Shown: in pieces, positions 36,064 through 48,546 of the stretch
Layout of the letters: each line of letters begins with the position of its first letter
How positions within the stretch are numbered: position 1 is the first letter of the stretch
Assembly (NCBI GenBank): GCA_032622095.1
Contig: CP136065.1
Location: 68,103,675 to 68,167,674, forward strand
DNA length: 64,000 bases
Source of the DNA: Siphonodentalium dalli
Taxonomy: Eukaryota; Mollusca; Scaphopoda; Gadilida; Siphonodentaliidae
Reading direction: 5' to 3'
The notes under the pieces: generated by a model
The model's database searches: none
Told to the model about the DNA's origin: nothing
The model's input: only the letters and a program-made list of their open reading frames with translations
Position numbers and translations under genes: made by a program

Positions 36064-37030
36064 TAGTCTGGTCGATAAACTCAATTTTTAGGGTCAACTA
36101 CCTAGAATAAATTTGGACTAAGTTGGTTTATATATCATTTTGAAGAGGAAGATATCCTCTATAACATATCCAAAATCCGCTAAAATCCGCATTGAGCATT
36201 TTTTGTAATTCAAGATGGCGTCCAATATGGATGCTATTTTCCGTTAAGTCAGTTGTTGCAATTGTATGCAATTATAGTGAGAATATCTTAACATATGTAT
36301 ACATATCTATATATTTTTGTGAATATAAGACATAACACCACCTTTTTATGCCAAAATTGGAACTCCCCGCCCAAGATGGCAGCCAAAATGGCGACCGGAA
36401 GTGGAATTTGTTGTGTTTTACTGATATCTTTAAGATAAGTTTCTGCTGTTTGGAACTGGTTGAAAATTGTGACTTTATTTTGTATTTAGCAGGTTAACTG
36501 ACCAACAGCGAAATAAAATATGCCATTAGTGGGGTCCCCACCCCTTCCAGTCATTCAAAAATTCGAGTTTACAGAACGCGGTATAACATTTAAAAAAAAA
36601 TCACCATTGGGATTATAGTCATATTTCATCAAGAAATTGGAAGGACTGTGCAATGTAATTGATGCATTGTATTTCTTATGGATATTCCGACTCAATGGTA
36701 CCAAAATTGTCACTTTGGCTCAAAATGGCTACCAAAACTGGCTGCCAAAATATGAAAAATGGTAAATATTGCACCAGCGTGCCGTGCAACCGCTTATAAC
36801 ATGTGGCTGATCAACATACATTGAATACTAACATTTCTGATGCACATTAATTCATTTGTAATATTTTACCTACTGATATTACCAGAATTATGGGACTTTT
36901 TTACCACAAACTTGGCATCAAAATCGGCAAAATATAACTGTTCATGCTTGCGCCATTTTTTCAAGTAAAATGGAACTATCTTTGGTATCAAATGTGCTTT
37001 GTATTGTTATCTATCTTACAGTGATGTGAA
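36064..37030 (+). repeat. Left arm, outer part, of the 16.3-kb composite
   Basis: This aligns in reverse complement with 51,460-52,405. Shared landmarks include CATATCCAAAATCCGCTAAA, ATTCAAGATGGCGTCCAA and GACATAACACCACCTTT. The match is lost at about 37,030 and resumes at 44,535. Confidence 0.75.
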
Positions 37031-37820
37031 ACGTAAATTGAACCTCACAATTGTGTCTGCTGTGTTATGCTTTGGGAAGAGTGAATAAAATAACCCCCAT
37101 ACACGAAATACCCCAACCAGATATCAGTATGTACTAATTATACGGCCACGTAACTAACTATTTACATATCATCAATCGTCCCGAATAATTCCACTGTAAT
37201 CGCGATATAAATAAACCAATGAGTTGTCTTGTGCAGTCGCGGAAACACCCGAACATTTCCGACTTGGTCGGGATTGAGTCGGCTTTCTTTCTCAGAAAAT
37301 AGCTTCCGTGGAGGGAGGCCGTTTGCTGGAATAGCGTCACATCAGCTTAATAAAACGAAAAACAACCGGTAGTCAATTAGAATGGGAGGGATAGAAAAGG
37401 AATTAATGCCTGAAATCACCAACGGAAGAACATTGACCGATTTATGGAAAAAGATTAAATCAAAGTAGACAGGAACGAGCGATGAACAGCGGTAACAGTT
37501 ACAAATGTTACTATCTATAGAAATTTGTAACCTCATCGTTGACCGATTTTATGATTGATCTGGCGCAGGTACAGTATCGTGCAGAAAGAGTTGTCTTACA
37601 TGTGCATTTCCGAACTGTTTTATTACCTGTACAATGCTACATGTTGGCCATATTGGTATTCACTATTCTAGTACAGACCATTTGTTTGGGACAGGGGTGC
37701 TGATATTGATATCCATATGGAAATATGAGTTTATATAGACCCCATTATAGGCCAAAATAAATATACTATAAGATGGACTCAATCATTGACAGTTAAAATT
37801 AGATGCAAGTGTTGGGTATT

Positions 37821-38826
37821 TGCACTAAGCGCAATTGATTTACGCTTAAGTGAAAATATTTGCATGCAAATAAATAATAAATGTGAAAAAGCCTCCCATG
37901 CGATTTGCTCTAAACTCAAATTAAAGCAGGCCACAAAACATCACTCAAACATAGGTGAGGACTCCACCCAGATTCCATACTAAGCTGGATATTCAGACTG
38001 AGGAAACCAGTTGGAGTTAGGTACATGTATTTGCTTAAGCATAATTCATTTCAATTACGCTTAAGTGTGAATGAAATCCGCTTAAGCGTAAATGAGTTAC
38101 GCTTAACCGTAATTCATATACACTCCCATTGAACTCCACTCAAGCTGAAATGGATGCAACCGCATTACTAATGTCAGTAACATACATCAGATTATACCAA
38201 TATACCTAAGGTAAGATAGCTAATGAAATCAATTATGCTTAAGCATAATTGAATTACCGTACTCTTAATATAAATTAAATGTATTATGATAAGGCGTAAG
38301 TCAATTATGCTTAAGCGTAAATGATTACATTAAGCGTAACTGATTTATGCTTAAGCGTAAATGATTCACGCGTAAGCGTAAATGATTTACACTTAAGTGA
38401 AATTATCTAATATAAAATGTGAAAATGGCTTCCCATAAGTCAATGCCATTGAAAATGTCACCATGGGCCCATGATAATATACTATGAGATGGACTCAATC
38501 ATTCACAATCAGAGGGAAGTAAGAGTCGGACTTGTGTAACATTGCAATGTGCCTGTGCATTCGGTTGCGGTGCAGTTACACATATATAAGTTTTATTTGA
38601 ATGTCGGTGAGCTACATAATTTATGATTACAAGATATGTCCCCAAAAGAATAGTCAATAATTATGAAACTTATCTCCATATAATAATGACTTCCGGAATA
38701 TGGGAGGCCCTTTTCACATTTATTATTTATTTACGCTTCAGCTCAAATATTTGTGCTTAAGCGTAAATCATTTGCGCTTAAGCGCAAATATGTGTCTATC
38801 AATATATCTGCGCTTAAGCGCAAATA
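37821..38826. repeat. TTACGCTTAAGCGTAA palindromic-word array
   Basis: Variants of ACGCTTAAGCGTAAATGA and GCGCTTAAGCGCAAAT recur in both orientations at 37,821-38,110, 38,225-38,400 and 38,734-38,826. A smaller cluster is at 43,290-43,372. The blocks are punctuated by AATGTGAAAANGGCYTCCCA and GATGGACTCAATCATT words that also occur inverted. Confidence 0.75.
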
Positions 38827-38858
38827 CCTAACACTCCCTTCCTTCCCTGTGATTGTGT

Positions 38859-38939
38859 ATGCTACAGGGCCTGGAACCTACGTCATAAAACAAAGTTTTT
38901 CACCGAAAAATGGCGGCTGCTCGGTGCGACTCGAAGTGA
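38859..38939 (+). promoter_or_regulatory. Promoter-like segment with possible first coding exon
   Basis: CCTACGTCAT (CRE-like) is followed by AAAAATGGCGGCTGCTCGG at 38,914 and, after 26 coding bases (MAAARCDS and part of the next codon), by a consensus donor GAA|GTGAGT. A mirrored copy of the ACCTACGTCA region at about 42,745 carries CTTCCGGTGACG instead. No second exon was recognised, so this may be transposon sequence that mimics a first exon. Confidence 0.25.
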
Positions 38940-41900
38940 GTATTTATCGTTTTTGCAAACTATGTACATAAACCACTAAAAAAATCATTGCTTATGAGCT
39001 GTAAAACATTGTTTGCTAGCTCACAGTCATCTATACCGAGATATATATGTAACGGTTGTAAAGATTATCGCGTTCAGGTGGTTTCCGTCACCAATTTTCG
39101 AGGCATGTTTCCGAGTTTTGAAATGGTAACGCCTACATTGGCTTTTAAAACTGGAATTGTGACATACATGGTAACGCCTACATATAATCAACATTTGATT
39201 CCAAAATCGGCAGTGAGTAGTGTATGCTTTCACAGTTAATGGAACTTATGGAAGCGCAAGAGTATAATTCTTCCCTTGCTAAGATCCCCCGAATATTGCC
39301 GAGGCGAATAGGTATACATCGACTCAAAAGTAGACTGCTTCACTTGTCGCAGGCTAATTAATACGTTTTTCACGGAATTACCATCACAAGACATAAATGA
39401 ATAAAATAATAAGTAATTATATGACCTTTATATATCAATATTATTATAGGGAATAAGAAAAAATGTCATTCTGGTTGATGCATCATATATAATTATTGGC
39501 TAAAATAAAACAACGTTTGATAAATGAATAAATCGCAATATCGCCACTGCTTGAGTTGAACCAGGGAGGAGCTTTAAGTTGTATTATTAAATTTTTGTTT
39601 CAAATTCAAATGTTTCTGAAATTAATAAAAGAAAAAACTTTTAATTAAAAGATATTAATTAAAATCACAAGCTCGCAAAGTCGCACTCTCATGTACAGTA
39701 ATTTAATATCTATTGTATTCAGACCTTTTTGATGTGAAGCCAGGTTGTTGTTAGACGAGGGGCAATTTATGACACATTACGTAACCATTGAGTTAAGTAC
39801 TGCTAGTCTGTACATACAATTATCGGACAATGCATTTAGGAATGTTATCTTACATCCTGCCTGATCAACAAAATATTACATTACCAGTGTACATATTAAA
39901 GGGATGCTGTACCCAAATGTTGTTGTTGGTTTCTATAGTCTCTGAGTCGGAGAATAAGGTAACAATTTTTCCATTATTTGAAAGTCTGTTGAGTACGAAG
40001 TAGTGTTACGGATGGCAAATTTACCGGAATGCAAAAATACAAATTGTTGTTGTCGAGTAATTTTTGTACAGTTTTCAACCAAATGTATCAAATAAAAGTT
40101 ATATTATATATGCATACTAGTCCCATGTACTCATTTATGTTATTGTATCGTCACTAGTCAGTGAGTGGCTTGAGTTTTCTCCCCGTATCAGCATAATGTT
40201 TCAAACGATCGTGTGTGCAATGGGTTTACCAATCCAGTATCCATCAATTATAATTTGATTACGTCTTGTACAAGGAAATTCGTATTTTAATTTAAGCCAT
40301 TTTATGGCTCCAGCCACAAATTCAATTTATATTAAATTATTAACTTTTAAATTATTAAATTTTAAGACAGCCTGAGCGTTTACAGAATACATCTTCGACT
40401 CAAATTACTTCTGTTTCTATATATTATCGATAATAGATCGTTGTTATCACCGGAAATTTATTGAAAATGGCGTACAGTACCCATTTAAGCGTTTTGATGA
40501 TTAGTGTTTTAAACTAAATATTATTTGAAATGACTGGTCTGTTCATCGTCACCATCTCAATCAACGCTCCCGTTACAAAATAAATTATGTTTTCATGGTA
40601 CGACATTTCCGTAGTAAGAAATCCTTTCGTCACCTAACATCGTTGGGACTGTCAATCTATTCAGATCTTTTGAATTAGCTTTCCGTCTCCATGCTTTTCG
40701 TTTCCATTTGGGGTGAAAAAAAGTTTGACCAAATGAAATTTTTATTAGCCAATTTTGAAAAAAGATTGGCCATTGGGCATTGGCCAAATTGGCCACCGAC
40801 AGTGAAAATACTGCTCTCTAGCTTTGCCACCACATTACCTGTTACATACGGCAACCTTTTAAATTTAAAATATTTTAGCAAACATCCTAACGAACAAAAC
40901 AAATATGGATCAAATGTAATCCTGGGGGATGCACGTTGACCGACCTTGTTCCCGGACTAAAATTCCAATTTTAATAATTTTCTCGCATGTTTTTTTTTTT
41001 TGCATTTGTTTACCTAAATGTAACGACTTTCCCTACATGAAACGCATCAAAATTTAGGATATATTATTGTGTGATCATATTTAGCAATCAGGGAACTCGA
41101 AGCAGCTTTTGTAGTCGGCAGATTTGTTTACTAACAAGATTACAATTTTATTTAAAGCCATAAATATGATGCCCCTAGTTCAAAGAGCTGTAGAAAATTT
41201 CCCCCAATGTGCTTTCAAAAACAGCTTATTACCGATTTGTTCTAGGTTCGCTTCAAAATCAAGTCTAAATGACTAGACTATTATAGTGGCCTCCATTTCA
41301 TAGCTAGTGTCAAGTTAGTCGGTTTCAGGTTTATATGGGAGGGGGTGATGTGGTGTCATGTCAATGCTTTAGTTGACCAAATTCCGACACACATACCAAA
41401 GTTAGACAATACAATATTTGAAATGAAAAATTGCATCATAGAATATAATTTGGGTTAGCCTACATAGAACAGTTATATTTCATGTGTTTGTTGTAAGTAA
41501 TAATTATCCTAATATTTCCGCCACATAGACAAGGTGGCCATTCTAATAAATTTCAGTTCAATAGTGTCCTATGTACCAAAGTATGCACCCAACCTGCAGT
41601 ATTCTTCACAAAAACATGATTACATTAAATTTACGATTTGTGATGCCGATTTATTCTATTAAAGGAATGATTTTCCAATCGGATATTGTTAGAAGTATAT
41701 CCATAGTCTTAATAGTTGACCCGCATTGGAGATTCAAACTTAAAATATAAAAAATGGACTTAGGAGAACCTGAAAATCAGGTCGCGATATATTTACCTTA
41801 GACAATACCATTATATATAAGGTAGTAAAGCTATGAAAACCAATTATGATTAAAGGGGTATCAATAAACATGGGTAAACACCGAATGTTAGTAATAGAAT

Positions 41901-42739
41901 ATAATTAAAGAAATCTTTATTGCATGATAATGTTTTAACGACAACTATCAGACGAAACTGGAAATATGAACAATTTAACATGGATTTAACCAACGGAAAT
42001 ATAATGGAATAACAAATTATATAGCGTAATACTACAATGAATATGGAATAAGAGAACGAATGACAGGATATACACTTAATTAAACTAACGAATATGCAAC
42101 GAGAACGTAAAAACAATGATTAGACCTATGCCATGAATTTATGCTCGTCTTTATATATAGTATTATAAAATAGTATATTGGCATCTCTATAACAGCCATG
42201 TGTGTATAGTAACGCATTTAACTGAGTGTGTATATGTGAACACGATCGTCAATAGTTCATCTACCGGATTATACGGATGGTGACTCAATTGTGAGTGCAA
42301 ACAGGCCAATATTATGTGAGCGTTAACGCGATGTGGGCGTTACCATTAATAGACAAATTCATAAAAATTCTTTGTGTCTTAAGAAATTTACAAACAAACC
42401 ACGGGAAAGTTATTTTTGTGTTATTGATTCAAATTTTAGCATTTATAATATCCCGAAACTCAATGTATACGGTTTTAAAATGAGTTTAGGGCGCGGAGAA
42501 CATGAAATGTTGGCGTTAACACCTGCACGAAAATAGGAAATCGGACGCGATTTTGAATTGCGAACGCGAAATTCTCATTATAAGCAATTCTTTCCGATTT
42601 TCGGTTTCTGTATTTGTCGAGATTTGCGGGTGGCATAGCTCCTTTGCTTATAATACTACATCGAAGTCGATTGTATTTATTTAAAAAACGATGTCGAAGT
42701 AGCGAGTCGAACTTTATTTACAGTTATTTTGATGTAGGG
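38940..42739. other. No gene recognised
   Basis: Sequence is AT-rich with scattered short frames, for example at 40,593-40,939 on both strands around a GGCCAAATTGGCC palindrome. None shows a domain. Confidence 0.4.
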
Positions 42740-42869
42740 TTACCCTTCCGGTGACGTAGGTTCCAGGCCCTGTGCTAGAGTCCATCTCATAGTATATGAT
42801 CATGGGTCCATAGTAGTAGCCCATACATACATGTACTCGAACATTGAAGAAAAAAATATATTTCCATAT

Positions 42870-43265
42870 GCATATATCAGCATCTCTGTCCCTGATGTCC
42901 CAAAAATTGTTGCCTCACTCCCAGAGCTCTAGTATATTTTATTAAAGGGACACCTTCTGCACAGATATATACCATTTTCATGGCCATAAATAGTGAATTA
43001 GGGGTTACTGGGGACTTGCTTCCCTCATATGGTGTACTTATTGACTTAAAATTGGGGAAAACCCCCAATTTTCATATTAACAGCATCCCTGTCCCTGATG
43101 TCCCAAGAATTTGTGTCTCCATCCCAGGGATCTAGTATATTTTATAAAAAAGATATATCCTGCACATATCTCTACCATTTCCATGGTCATAATAGGGATA
43201 TTGGGTTACTGGGGGATTGCTATCTCATATGGTGGGTCTGTGCCATTTAAAATTAATTCAGGGGG
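42870..43265 (+). repeat. Two-copy tandem repeat, about 203 bp
   Basis: AGCATCTCTGTCCCTGATGT at 42,879 and AGCATCCCTGTCCCTGATGT at 43,082 start two diverged copies that both continue through TCTAGTATATTTTAT and GGGTTACTGGGG. Confidence 0.75.
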
Positions 43266-43439
43266 GTGATATCAATGCATATTAATTTTTATTTGCGCAA
43301 ATGATTTACACTGAAGCGCAAATGATAGAGGTTATTTGCGAAATATTTGCGCTTGACCGTAAATGAATAATAAATGTGAAAAGGCCTCCCATACATGAAA
43401 TGCCTTATCTATATACTATAGCGCGCATATCCTACAGGT

Positions 43440-43800
43440 CGGGGTGAACCACCGATCAATCAATAATAGCCCGATCGGGCAAAAATAGACCGATCGGTCT
43501 TTCACAGCCAGCATAAATCTGGGATAAAGGCAGTAGGCCTACTCTAAATTGTTCATTCAAATTACAACCATTTTTTTTTGTAAAACATTAATTCTGATTT
43601 ATTTTGAAACTAATGAAAGACAAGGCATAATTTTTTACTGGTAATATTCATTATAAATTTGAACAAAATCTTCAAGCAAATAAAATTTCAATATTCAAGA
43701 AATCTCTTACAACAGTAACCACTGTATCAGAAAGACCAATCGATCTAGTTCAGCACGATTGGTCTATTGTGATTTATAGATCGATCGGTGGTTCACTCTA
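43440..43800. repeat. GACCGATCGGTC palindromic ends, relatives of the 21.4-kb modules
   Basis: At 43,440-43,530 the words CACCGATCAATCAATAATAG, GCCCGATCGGGC and AGACCGATCGGTCTTTCACA appear inverted relative to the 21.4-22.6 kb modules. At 43,735-43,800 GATCGATCGGTGGTTCACTC appears again. The ATCGCAAA words are missing between them. Confidence 0.6.
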
Positions 43801-44534
43801 TTCATTTCATATATTACTTATAATTTACATTTGCAGAAGTCAATAATTCACATGCAGATAACTTCACCTTGAATTCGGCCAAATAAGTTGACGCTACATT
43901 AGAAGGCAGAATTCCCAGATTTGTTTATTTTCAATCAATAACTGATGGAGAATCATTGGTGAACCTGGATAATTTCGGAGGTGTGCCAATCGTCTTTTGT
44001 ACACTGTGAATACGTACTCACTCTCGCCTAAAATTGCAAACAATCCATATACATGTATGTATACATGTAATATATACAGAGTGTGAACGCTTTGTTAGTT
44101 GCCAATTGCCAATTAATTGTCGATATTTCACTTAGAAAACTTATGAGTGAATGCAAAAACTATGATATTATCTTGTTTGTTTGTTTTTTGTTGAATCTAC
44201 TTTCGGTTATCGACATGCTGGCTATTGTTTTTGGCTGTTCTCTCAGCCGTGCGTGCCAGCCGATCGTAGTTTTTCGGGCGGTTCCGATTTCCTCCGAATA
44301 TCATTCCATGACACTCCGCGCGCTGATTCGCGCCGAAAATGTGTTTGTATCTGATAAGATTTCTTACTTTGATCGCAGTTTTAAACAATTTAATACAGGG
44401 CGAGTACCGCACCAATAATATGCCACATTGGGGTTTTCTTTCTAATTTTTTATGACCTTTCTTATGGTATATCGGACACAATTCTGTCTGACATCAAATA
44501 TATACCCACCGGGAGTGAAGCTAATGACTTTAAA

Positions 44535-44895
44535 TGTGTGGCACTGAGGTGTTTTAGACAAAATTACTCAAGATGGCTTGCAAAATGGCAGCCAAATTTG
44601 GTAAAAAGTTGATTTGTCACATTTATTCCGAACATAATTATAAGATGTTCCGAAAAGGTTGCAAATTGTGACTCACTTGGTTATTAAACATGCTACTTAA
44701 TCAAATGACAACTAAATGTTATATTCTGGTTGTCCCAGTGCATTATGAGGCATGGCAAATCATTTTAAGAGATGCAATATGGATTTTTTCCGAAAACTTC
44801 TTTTGAGATTATGTCTATGTTTTTGAACGGAAATGGTCAGAACGTTGAAACGGAACTGAGAGGGATCACATTATGTGCCTACTCTGGCCCATTAG
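44535..44895 (+). repeat. Left arm, inner part, of the 16.3-kb composite
   Basis: Reverse-complementary to 51,097-51,445 (landmarks CACTGAGGTGTTTTAGACAA, GGTTGTCCCAGT and CTCTGGCCCATTA). Confidence 0.75.
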
Positions 44896-44999
44896 AATGA
44901 AAATTTATTAACTTATAAACTATTATCATGAAAACCGTTTCCTTCGTATTGCATACCAAACGCCATTACGGTGGAGAACACTCTGATATGATCTCTCTA

Positions 45000-45300
45000 T
45001 CGGTTAACATATCCTTGAGTTATAGCGATAGGAAATCGATAGTCACCCAAATGTACACCAGTGCAACTCACACATGACCATGCAGTCACTTCATATATAC
45101 ATGAACACCACATAAATGAACATATGTCACTCGCTTTATACACATACGCATCACCCACTACTATACACCCACACATGGGTATGCCCATACACCCAACACA
45201 TGGCCATATAGCCGTGAGTAAACATGCAGGCACATCAGGTATACTCCTACACGTCACCCATCACCATATACACTACAAGTTCACTATAACAATAGACTGT
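45000..45300. repeat. 42-bp minisatellite, left segment
   Basis: Degenerate units built from 'catgaccata..gtcactc..tatacatataca' words. The same array resumes after the LINE at 49,060. Confidence 0.65.
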
Positions 45301-45313
45301 AATTGTTATATTC

Positions 45314-45901
45314 ATGACAATGGCTGAGACTAATTCAGAAAGCACTGTGGCACTCGGCACGCTGGATGAAGATCCCAATTATAACCTGAAAAAACTTATC
45401 TCTGGTCCAGGGGGACTAGACTTTGGCGAACAAGAAGATGAGAATATCTTACAAATACCCAATTGTCAGTACTTTTCTCCAAAATCGTTTCATGATAACG
45501 TATCTACAAGTGATGACTGTCTATCTGTTTTTCACCTGAACTGTCAAAGTCTTAATTCGCACTGGGATGATTTTAATACTCTAATGTTTGAATTACAAAA
45601 TAATAAATCAAAAATTGGAGTTATTGGCCTAACTGAAATATTCAGGACTCCGGATAGTATTGATTTTCCACTTAATGGATACCATCCATTAATTAAACGG
45701 TGCCGCCCGGATGGAGATGACTGTCATGGCGGTGTTGGCATGTACATTCGAAAAGACTTATCTTATAAAATCAGAGAAGATTTAACCACATTTATTCCTC
45801 ATGTATTTGAGTCACTTTTTGTTGAAGTGTTGACAAAAAAAATAAAACGTATATCATTGAAACAATTTATAGGCCTAATACAGCACCAAAAGCGGACCTA
45901 G
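45314..45901 (+). pseudogene. LINE ORF, APE endonuclease N-terminal part
   Basis: 195 codons. After a 70-residue leader come HLNCQSL (74-80), IGLTEIF (104-110, the endonuclease Glu) and GGVGMYIRKDL (139-149), the standard order for the LINE endonuclease. The frame is lost after the A8 tract at 45,835-45,842. Endonuclease-like sequence (a YRPN block) continues in another frame. A one-base change in the homopolymer explains the break. Confidence 0.8.
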
Positions 45902-45918
45902 ATAAATTTATCAACCAT

Positions 45919-46446
45919 ATGAATGAGAAAATGGACCAAACCAATAGAGAACATAAAAAAGTAGTTTTGATGGGAGATTTCAACATTGACGTGTTGAAAT
46001 ACGGTAGACATGATAAAACTAACAATTTTCTTAATTATGTCTTTGCCTCTAGTTTCCTCCCAACAATAACAAAACCAACTAGAATGTCAGACTTCACTGC
46101 TACTCTGATAGATCAGATTGTAATAAATGATCCAACTATTGATTATGAAACGGGGATTATACTAAGTGATATATCTGACCACTTCGGTACTTTCCTCTGT
46201 TATAAGGGTAACACAAATAAATCTTGCCCAAAAGCTAAAATAGAATACCGGCGGCACTATAATGATGAAAATATATCATGCTTTAAACGACTACTAGGAA
46301 CGGCTAATTATAATAGTGTTGTAGGACGAACGTGTCCACAGGAGTCATATAAATCATTTATGGAAATTTATTTAAATGCCTTTGAAATAGCTTTTCCATT
46401 AAAACGATCACGATCAAAATCCACCAAACAGAAACCAAGGGAATGA
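45919..46446 (+). pseudogene. LINE ORF, APE endonuclease C-terminal part
   Basis: 175 codons beginning mid-domain. VVLMGDFNID (15-24), ATLIDQIVIND (61-71) and SDISDHFGTF (83-92) are the later endonuclease motifs, including the Asp/Asn and Ser-Asp-His residues of the active site. The frame then stops near 46,446, where the next piece begins in a different frame, so the apparent Met start and stop are not biological. Confidence 0.8.
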
Positions 46447-47162
46447 TGATTTCATCTGAACATAAAGCTAAACTTTTTACAAGAAAGCTTAATAACCCTT
46501 CTGAAAGTAATATAACAGAATACAAAGAATTTTGTAAACTTTTTAATAAAATAAAACGAGCAAGTAAGACCTTGTACTATAAAAATATGATAAATGAATA
46601 TAAACATAATATGAAAAAAACATGGAAACTGATTGGTGAGATAATGCAACAAAGATCTAAAAAATTAGAATATCCCATGTCATTCATTATTGGGGGTGTC
46701 GAAAGTAGAAATAGGAAAGAAGCTGCTGACGCCTTTAATGAATATTTGTCTACCATTGGCGCTACTGCAGCTGAGAAAATATCACAAACTTGTAACAAAT
46801 ACCCTTCATACTTACCTACACCTTGTAGTAAAACAATTTTTTTTCATCCCACAACACCGGAAGAAATTCATACAACGGTTTCCTTAAGTAAAGGGAAGCA
46901 CAGCATTGACAAAGATGGTCTTAGCTCTTTCATTATGAAGAAAGTTATCTCGGAAATTTCACAACCCTTATGTCATATTTTCAATCTCTCAATGGAAACA
47001 GGAATTATTCCAGAAGACATGAAGATAGCAAAAGTTATACCCCTCTTCAAATCAGGCGACCAAAAGATAATGGGAAATTATCGCCCAATAAGTATTCTGC
47101 CCATTTTTTCTAAAATCTTAGAAAAAATTGTATGTCACAGACTAGTTGTTTTTTTTAAATAA
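46443..47162 (+). pseudogene. LINE ORF, linker and reverse transcriptase N-terminal part
   Basis: 239 codons. The basic linker (1-75) leads to the RT entry: IDKDGLSSFIMKK (155-167), IPEDMKIAKVIPLFKSGD (189-206) and GNYRPISILPIFSKILEK (211-228). It ends at a stop just after the T8 tract at 47,149-47,156, past which the RT continues in another frame. Confidence 0.8.
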
Positions 47163-48546
47163 ACATGATACTCTCTATCATAATCAATATGGGTTTAGAA
47201 AAGATCATTCAACAATTCATCCAATTTTGAAGCTACTCTATGATGTGGGTTTGAAAAATGATAAGAAGGATAAAGATTGTACGCTATCTGTATTTATTGA
47301 TTTTTCCAAAGCTTTTGACACAATAAATCATGAAATTTTGCTAAATAAACTTGATTCTTATGGAATAAGAGGCAAAGCCAATGAGTGGTTTAGAAATTAT
47401 CTGACAAATATATACCAATGTGTGCAATTGGAAGGTATGGTCTCTTCTAAACTTCCAATTACATGTGGAGTCCCCCAGGGATCTGTTGCAGGTCCGATTC
47501 TTTTTTTGGTCTATGTTAATGATATGCACAGATCTAATAACCAATCACTTTTATCCTTTGCTGATGACACAACTGTGTATTCTTCACATCATAACCTTGA
47601 TTATTTGTATGACTACTTCAGCAAAGAGCTTAAAAAATTGAGTACTTGGTGTAGAGCAAACAAACTATCATTAAATACAAATAAGACTAAATATATGGTG
47701 ATACAACCAATAAATGGCCCGTATTTAGTTGCAAATAGAATGTTGAATATAAATAAACAGCCGATTGAAAGAATAGGATCCGATTGTCAAGAAAAATCTT
47801 TCAAATGTTTGGGTATTCACATAGATGAACATCTGACATTTGAATACCATGTGAAAGCTGTTTGTGCTAAAATGTCTAATTCTCTTTATGCTATAAATCG
47901 AGTAAGAAAATTCCTTTCTTTCGATTGTCTTAGAATGCTATATCTTACCTTAGTACATTCTCATATTCTTTATGGAATTGAGTTATGGGGAAATGCGAGT
48001 ACTCAAAATCAAGTTATTGTACTACAGAAAAAGGCAATTCGAGCTATTAATAAAAAACGCTACAATAATCACACCGAACCATTATTTAAATCTAATAACA
48101 TTTTGAAGCTGCAGGATGAGTATATGCATCGGATATGTCTATTTGTGCACGACTGGAAATATGTAAATGTTCCCAAATCATTTGTTAATAGTTTTAGAAT
48201 ATATAAAAATCCGAGTATGAGTACTAGGTCCTCAGGAAAAATACAGGAAACAAGGGCTCGCATTAAGTTCACTGAAAAACTACCCCTCCATGTATTTCCA
48301 AAAAATTGGAACACTCTTGACGTTACTCTACAGAATATCCAATCGAAGTCAGGCTTTAAGAACAAATTTACCGAATCTATTATTGACAATTATTCTTCGA
48401 ATATTAAGTGCAAAAACAAGTTTTGTCCAGATTGTACTAAAAAGATAGAATTAACTCTAACTTTTGGAATTGAACTTCCAATAAGGAAAGAAATTGTAAT
48501 TATAAAACGACCTTCTCTAATTAGTAAAATGAATTTAAAAAAGTGA
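47146..48546 (+). pseudogene. LINE ORF, reverse transcriptase catalytic part and C terminus
   Basis: 466 codons and the largest intact piece. YGFRKDHST (15-23), DFSKAFDTINH (52-62, first catalytic Asp), GVPQGSVAGP (108-117), LLSFADDTTVY (135-145, catalytic Asp pair), LSLNTNKTKYMV (174-185) and KCLGIHIDEHLTF follow in canonical order. The catalytic residues are all present. The C terminus contains CPDCTKKIEL, a Cys pair typical of LINE tails. Part of a broken but recent-looking copy. Confidence 0.85.

Larger units (their letters stand above)
37030..44534. mobile_element. 7.5-kb insertion splitting the left arm
   Basis: The two halves of the arm are contiguous in the right-arm copy (around 51,440-51,470), so everything between 37,030 and 44,534 was inserted or assembled in later. 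The insert contains the CTTAAGCG word arrays, an inverted pair near 38,470-38,880 and 42,745-42,830, and a 203-bp tandem duplication. Its own termini were not resolved. Confidence 0.55.

Noticed and set aside
44083-44481. Opposing 111- and 94-codon frames
   Set aside because: Both strands open over the same stretch, no domain on either, and the region borders a transposon arm.
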